From assembly GCA_024695565.1 (NCBI GenBank), contig JAILHX010000067.1, positions 84,044 through 148,043 of the forward strand: DNA of 64,000 nt, written 5' to 3'. Shown one piece after another: positions 60,717 to 64,000 of this stretch. Positions within the stretch are counted from its first letter, which is position 1, and each line of letters begins with the position of its first letter. The stretch is from Saccharofermentans sp. (GTDB lineage: Bacteria; Bacillota_A; Clostridia; Saccharofermentanales; Saccharofermentanaceae). Position numbers and translations under genes: made by a program. A model generated the notes under the pieces. The model was not told where the DNA came from, ran no database searches, and saw only the letters and a list, made by a program, of their open reading frames with translations.

Positions 60717-60824
60717 TCTGGAAGCACTGAAGAATGTGTGATCGGACGGCGCGAGAAGTCAGTGACGAAATATTCACGAAAACAGGTGCTTTTCGCATTC
60801 CTACGTCACTTTCAGATTTACACA

Positions 60825-60934
60825 GGTACGAAAAAGTGATGAAATGAGCTGTTTTCATCACAATTTCGTGCAAAACACCGCAAAAATGCACGTAGGCGAC
60901 ACGATTTCTTTGAATTTCATCACTTTTTCGTACC
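60825..60934. repeat. Three-arm inverted repeat with 21-bp perfect outer pair
   Basis: The arm at 60825-60845 is the exact reverse complement of 60914-60934 (GGTACGAAAAAGTGATGAAA...). A third arm at about 60854-60873 (TTTTCATCACAATTTCGTGC) is the reverse complement of the first with 16 of 19 matches. So the first arm can pair with either the nearby or the far arm, but not both. Confidence 0.65.
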
Positions 60935-61040
60935 ATGCGGAATCGGCTTCCGGTCAGACACAAAGAAGTCTTCCAATCAGACAAAAATCACGGCGCCTCA
61001 CAAGCGGAACAGCTCTCACGACGCAGCCCCTTCCAAGTAC

Positions 61041-62030
61041 TTAATCAATCGCCGGAAGCACCTTGTTCTCGATGAATTCGACACGGTCGAAAATCAGCGG
61101 CTTGAAGGTGCCTGTGATTCCGACTGCCACATTCTTATCTTTGTTTACGTAAATGATGTTTCCGCCGTCTCCGATGGCTGCGAAAACAGGTCTGTCATCA
61201 AAAGGCTTATACCACAGGTATCCGTAGTTCATGAAGCCGAAGCGCTCGCCGAGTTTCAGATGCGGGGCTGTCATATCACTTAAGTATTCTTCTGATATGA
61301 GCCTTTTCTTTCCTGCCATGCCGCCTGTTAACACGAGATTCCCAAGCTTTGCCAGGTCACCGGCAGACAAGCATAATCCCCAGCCTGCAGTGACCGTATC
61401 CTGTGGATCAGAAAACCATTCAGGATCTCTCGGGTTCTTGCTCATCAGATACTCAAACTGGTCTTCTTTTGAACTGGCGCCGTGGATCCTCCGCGCGGTT
61501 ATTCCCAATGGTGCAAACAGATTCTTATTTGCAAAATCGATGCACTTCCCGCCTGTTGAATTTTCGATGATCCCGGCGAGGATCTGTATGCCGAGCGTAG
61601 CATATTTGAATTCGCCTGTGATACCGGAACGGCCGCCGAGAAGGTCTAATGCAGCGACTGTCCAGTCAGGAGATGTGCATACTTTTGTCCAGGGTTCTGA
61701 ACGGTACTTATAGGGTGCGGTCATGGTAAGAAGGTCTTTTAAGGTGACATCGTATATCGTCTTTTCGCCTCGCTTGACCTGATAATCCGGGAAGAAATCT
61801 ATAACCTTCTGATCGACACTTTTAATGAATCCCTTATCGATTGCAATTCCTGTGATCAGAGACATTACGCCTTTGGTAACGGACATTACGTTAACGTTGT
61901 CTGAAGGAGTAAATCCGTGCCAGCAGTCTTCATATACGGTCTCGCCGTTTCTGATGGCATGTATCTGACAGATGTTGCTCTCGTTGCCTGTACTTCCGGC
62001 TATTAATTCATGCAGTTCTTTTTTGTTCAT
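61041..62030 (-). CDS. Serine hydrolase of the class C beta-lactamase family
   Basis: 329 residues. Nucleophile motif S-V-T-K (MSVTKGVMSLITG) near residue 68, Tyr region YKYRSEP at about 115, and KPF with a final H-less G-D-G-G (AAIGDGGNIIYVN) near 290. The class is shared by DD-peptidases, esterases and AmpC-type beta-lactamases; no signal peptide is present, so a role outside is not likely unless secreted unusually. The ATG at 62030 has GAGGAG seven bases upstream; a TTG seven codons earlier is less likely. Confidence 0.82.
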   Translation of the reverse strand: MNKKELHELIAGSTGNESNICQIHAIRNGETVYEDCWHGFTPSDNVNVMSVTKGVMSLITGIAIDKGFIKSVDQKVIDFFPDYQVKRGEKTIYDVTLKDLLTMTAPYKYRSEPWTKVCTSPDWTVAALDLLGGRSGITGEFKYATLGIQILAGIIENSTGGKCIDFANKNLFAPLGITARRIHGASSKEDQFEYLMSKNPRDPEWFSDPQDTVTAGWGLCLSAGDLAKLGNLVLTGGMAGKKRLISEEYLSDMTAPHLKLGERFGFMNYGYLWYKPFDDRPVFAAIGDGGNIIYVNKDKNVAVGITGTFKPLIFDRVEFIENKVLPAID

Positions 62031-62116
62031 TCTAAGTCTCCTCTTAATCAAGATCAGGACGTCCGGTTAAGAGGCTAATATGATTAAAAAATCTTTTCAA
62101 GAGTTTTCTTAGAAGA

Positions 62117-62566
62117 TTATCTGTGAATATAAAGTCTGGTCTTTTCAGGTTCGCCGTCGCCCTGTGCCATGCAGCAGAACTCCCAGCCGTAACGCTCGTA
62201 GAATCTCTCGTGATCGGTTACGAGATAGAGCGGCGAGATGCCCTTGGACTTCATGTCGTTAACAACGAGATTAAGAAGATTTCCGGCGATTCCCTGGGTG
62301 CGGTATTCTTCGTCGGTATAAACTGCGCAGACGTTGGGAGATAAGTCTTTGCGGTCGTGGAAATCGTTCTCGATAACACCCAGACCTCCGACGATCTTAT
62401 CTCCGTCTAAGCACAAGTACCAACCGTATTCGGTAACACCGTTTAAGTAATCAGTCATGCATCCCGAATAAGCTTCGGTAGGCACACCCCAATGACGGTG
62501 GAACCACTCTGCAGCGGTGTCCTTAAGTTCGGGTCTCTCCCTTAATGTGATGTAAGCATAATCCAT
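62117..62566 (-). CDS. GNAT family N-acetyltransferase
   Basis: 149 residues from the ATG at 62566 (TAGGAG eight bases upstream). YITLRERPELKDTAAEWFHRHWGVP opens it; motif A is CAVYTDEEYRTQGIAGNLLNLV near residues 85-106; DHERFYERYGWEF follows. The G-I-A-G variant of the CoA loop is acceptable. The substrate is unknown. The longer frame to 62644 is not supported by a ribosome site. Confidence 0.85.
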   Translation of the reverse strand: MDYAYITLRERPELKDTAAEWFHRHWGVPTEAYSGCMTDYLNGVTEYGWYLCLDGDKIVGGLGVIENDFHDRKDLSPNVCAVYTDEEYRTQGIAGNLLNLVVNDMKSKGISPLYLVTDHERFYERYGWEFCCMAQGDGEPEKTRLYIHR

Positions 62567-62627
62567 ATTAATTCTCCTATTTCCCAATAACATTATAGAC
62601 GGGGGAGAATACCTTTTCCACTTCCGA

Positions 62628-62657
62628 TAAAAAAACCGGAGCATTTGAAGCTCCGGT
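62628..62657 (-). terminator. Rho-independent terminator of the DUF6273 gene
   Basis: Minus strand: ACCGGAGC (62650-62657) pairs with GCTCCGGT (62635-62642), seven-base loop, followed by a run of T. It lies 20 bases after the stop at 62677. Confidence 0.9.
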
Positions 62658-62676
62658 CATCTGATCACATCCGTTA

Positions 62677-63414
62677 TCACGCGAGGCTTATCCATATAAC
62701 GGGGCGCACACCGCGCTTATTGAAGACGTCTCCGCCGTACTCGAAAATATCACCGTTCTGGTAGATGATGCCGTCAGACTCAATGTACTGGTTCTCGGAA
62801 CTGCCGATCACCATGGCTGCCTTATCACTTCTGACACCGGGATCTCGTAGCCACCATCCGTACTTATCAACGCCGGGAACGATCCTGTCTTCAGGGCCCG
62901 AGAAATACTTGTCGGCTTCCTCTACGGTCAGAAGTGTTACTTCATCACCTTTATTAACGATCATATCGCGCTCTGATTTGATGAACGCTTCATCGATATA
63001 CTCGCCGTTAAGCCAATATCTCAGATCGCTTGCGTCCCAGTTATTTGAACTGCCGTGGAAAATACGCTTGTCGACAAAAGTCTCGCTTACAAGCATAACT
63101 TCAGACCCGCGGACTTCGAGGACGCGCCAGGTCGTATTGCCGTTATAATCGCCGAATTCGATGGTGTCTCCGACGTTAAGTTTACGAGTGCAGAGAAGGC
63201 CGGCATTTGCTTCTCTGATGAGAGCTAAGCTGTCCTTATAACCGTCCAGCTCTTCAAATCCATTTATGGCGCCGGCATAATCGCCTGACTCCATTAGTCT
63301 TACCGCCTGATTGTATTTGTACTCAGGAGTCGTTCTGATGTACAAAACAGATGCCAGTATTACCACCACTACTACCAGCACAGCCAAAATAGAAATCAAC
63401 ACATTCTTGCTCAT
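62677..63414 (-). CDS. DUF6273 protein with N-terminal membrane helix
   Basis: 245 residues. One helix at residues 5-27 (LISILAVLVVVVVILASVLYI), a TPR-like unit (YNQAVRLMESGDYAGAINGFEELDGYKDSLAL), then the DUF6273 domain: DTIEFGDYNGNTTWRVLEVRG, SNNWDASDLRYWLNGEYID and GWWLRDPGVRSDKAAMV near the end. This is a surface-exposed domain found in many Clostridia with unknown role; it resembles the TPR/helix design of the zinc-ribbon protein at 19255. Confidence 0.75.
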   Translation of the reverse strand: MSKNVLISILAVLVVVVVILASVLYIRTTPEYKYNQAVRLMESGDYAGAINGFEELDGYKDSLALIREANAGLLCTRKLNVGDTIEFGDYNGNTTWRVLEVRGSEVMLVSETFVDKRIFHGSSNNWDASDLRYWLNGEYIDEAFIKSERDMIVNKGDEVTLLTVEEADKYFSGPEDRIVPGVDKYGWWLRDPGVRSDKAAMVIGSSENQYIESDGIIYQNGDIFEYGGDVFNKRGVRPVIWISLA

Positions 63415-63585
63415 GTAATCCCCCGAAAAAAGAAATGCACTTTACCCTGATTAACTATTTTAATTCCTAATACTCTTTTTATATATCATATCTGTGCGGT
63501 AAAGAAAAACAGGCGCACTTCCGGTCCGGTCAATTTAAACTCTGTCAGAGGCTGAACTGCCGTAAACAAAAGGGTTCTATTATCA

Positions 63586-63598
63586 TATCAATTTGATA
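63586..63598. promoter_or_regulatory. Candidate LysR operator TATCAATTTGATA
   Basis: Perfect 6-1-6 palindrome about 60 bases before the ATG of the LysR gene at 63656. A -10-like TATATT lies at 63620-63625. Placement is suitable for autoregulation; not certain. Confidence 0.35.
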
Positions 63599-63655
63599 GG
63601 TTTTTTGAATAAAATGTGTTATATTCGTCTCAATAAATTTTCAGGGTGAAAAACT

Positions 63656-64000
63656 ATGACACTTCAACAGCTCAATTATGCCATTACCATCGCGGAAGCC
63701 GGCTCTATCAACAAGGCTTCTGAGTTACTCTATGTATCACAGCCTTCACTTACTGAATCTATCAAAGAACTCGAGAAAGAACTCGGCATAACGATCTTCA
63801 TCCGAAGCGGACGCGGGGTTACCTTAACACCCGAGGGTTCTGACTTTATCCTCTATGCAAGACAGGTAATAAACGACTATACCGAACTTTCCGAGCACTT
63901 CGGAAATGCGAAAAATATCAAGAAGAAATTCGGAGTATCGACCCAACACTATTCATTTGCAGTCAAGGCTTTCGTTGAACTCGTAAAAGAAAGTGATACT
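63656..64000 (+). CDS. LysR-family regulator, N-terminal part only
   Basis: 115 codons are inside the window, which cuts the gene off. The winged helix is LQQLNYAITIAEAGSINKASELLYVSQPSLTESIKELE, and the effector domain has begun (KFGVSTQHYSFAVKAFVELV). It is close to the regulator at 43637 across the whole visible stretch, so both belong to one LysR subgroup. AGGGTG lies upstream of the ATG. The target is probably outside the window. Confidence 0.85.
   Translation, partial: MTLQQLNYAITIAEAGSINKASELLYVSQPSLTESIKELEKELGITIFIRSGRGVTLTPEGSDFILYARQVINDYTELSEHFGNAKNIKKKFGVSTQHYSFAVKAFVELVKESDT

Larger units (their letters stand above)
60423..61040. other. 618-base non-coding region with a series of hairpins
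   Basis: Between convergent genes. In order it holds a stem at 60449-60493, the terminator at 60504-60539, a run of ten C at 60558-60567, the GGACACG pair at 60626-60716, a 7-bp pair AGTGACG/CGTCACT (60761-60810), the three-arm repeat 60825-60934 and a copy of the GGCGNCTCACAAGCGGAA block at 60992-61009. A minus-strand frame at 60571-60984 is read through the palindromes and is not convincing. Confidence 0.6.

Noticed and set aside
60825..60934. Miniature transposable element (110 bases with 21-base inverted ends)
   Set aside because: No target-site duplication flanks it and only one copy is in the window.
60571..60984. A 137-codon minus-strand frame in the long intergenic region
   Set aside because: It runs through several perfect palindromes, has no ribosome site, and its composition is unlike that of neighbouring proteins.
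1..64000. Mobile element, prophage or integrative element
   Set aside because: No transposase, integrase, phage structural gene or att-like repeat was seen in the window.

Overview
The window looks like chromosome from a Gram-positive, low-to-medium-GC anaerobe of the class Clostridia, possibly an uncultured rumen or gut type (Lachnospiraceae- or Saccharofermentans-like; this placement is an inference). The grounds are AGGAG-type ribosome binding sites, a BceRSAB-type antimicrobial-peptide module, an AgrAC-like LytTR two-component system, an AmmeMemoRadiSam locus, lipoprotein lipoboxes, many small GNAT acetyltransferases and many zinc-ribbon membrane proteins. No rRNA, tRNA, transposase, prophage or CRISPR array was seen. 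The window opens inside a chloramphenicol-acetyltransferase-like gene and ends inside a LysR regulator gene.

Layout. 0-11.8 kb: GNATs, a large PEP/pyruvate-binding protein, a polytopic beta-rich membrane protein, an acyltransferase-3, a membrane protein ending in an L7/L12-like module, a YD-repeat lipoprotein, a VOC protein, a small membrane gene broken by one base, and an alkaline-phosphatase-superfamily enzyme. 11.9-16.4 kb: a complete BceRSAB module. 16.4-22.4 kb: GNAT, Na/Pi cotransporter, a palindrome-rich non-coding stretch, and zinc-ribbon and lipoprotein genes. 22.4-29.9 kb: LytTR regulator and GHKL kinase next to an operon of M13 lipoprotein peptidase, MacB-like permease and ATPase. 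A 12-bp direct repeat with 21-bp period, of the LytTR-site type, sits in front of that operon. 29.9-36.9 kb: cyclase, four zinc-ribbon proteins including an SPFH protein, and an OFA-type MFS transporter behind an array of GGGGCAA hairpins. 37-44.6 kb: AmmeMemoRadiSam operon with a GNAT-NUDIX fusion, then metF and metE divergent from a LysR gene, with an ATAG-N7-CTAT box about 65 bp upstream of the predicted metE start. 45.7-52.7 kb: three translationally coupled signalling genes, REC-GGDEF-REC, kinase-REC-HPt and kinase-REC-DegV. 52.7-55.5 kb: GNATs, methyltransferase and patatin. 55.6-60.5 kb: a ToxR/CadC-like membrane winged-helix regulator heading an operon with a DUF6765 protein, divergent from three small membrane genes; four TGGAA repeats in helical phase lie between them. 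60.4-64 kb: palindromic non-coding DNA, serine hydrolase, GNAT, DUF6273 protein and the LysR start.

The most unusual points are the hybrid histidine kinase carrying a full-length DegV (fatty-acid-binding) domain in a phosphorelay operon, the ToxR-like regulator with its phased operator, the M13/MacB/LytTR circuit, promoters whose spacing predicts leaderless mRNAs, and three hairpin-dense intergenic regions. All assignments come from reading the sequence; no database search was run.
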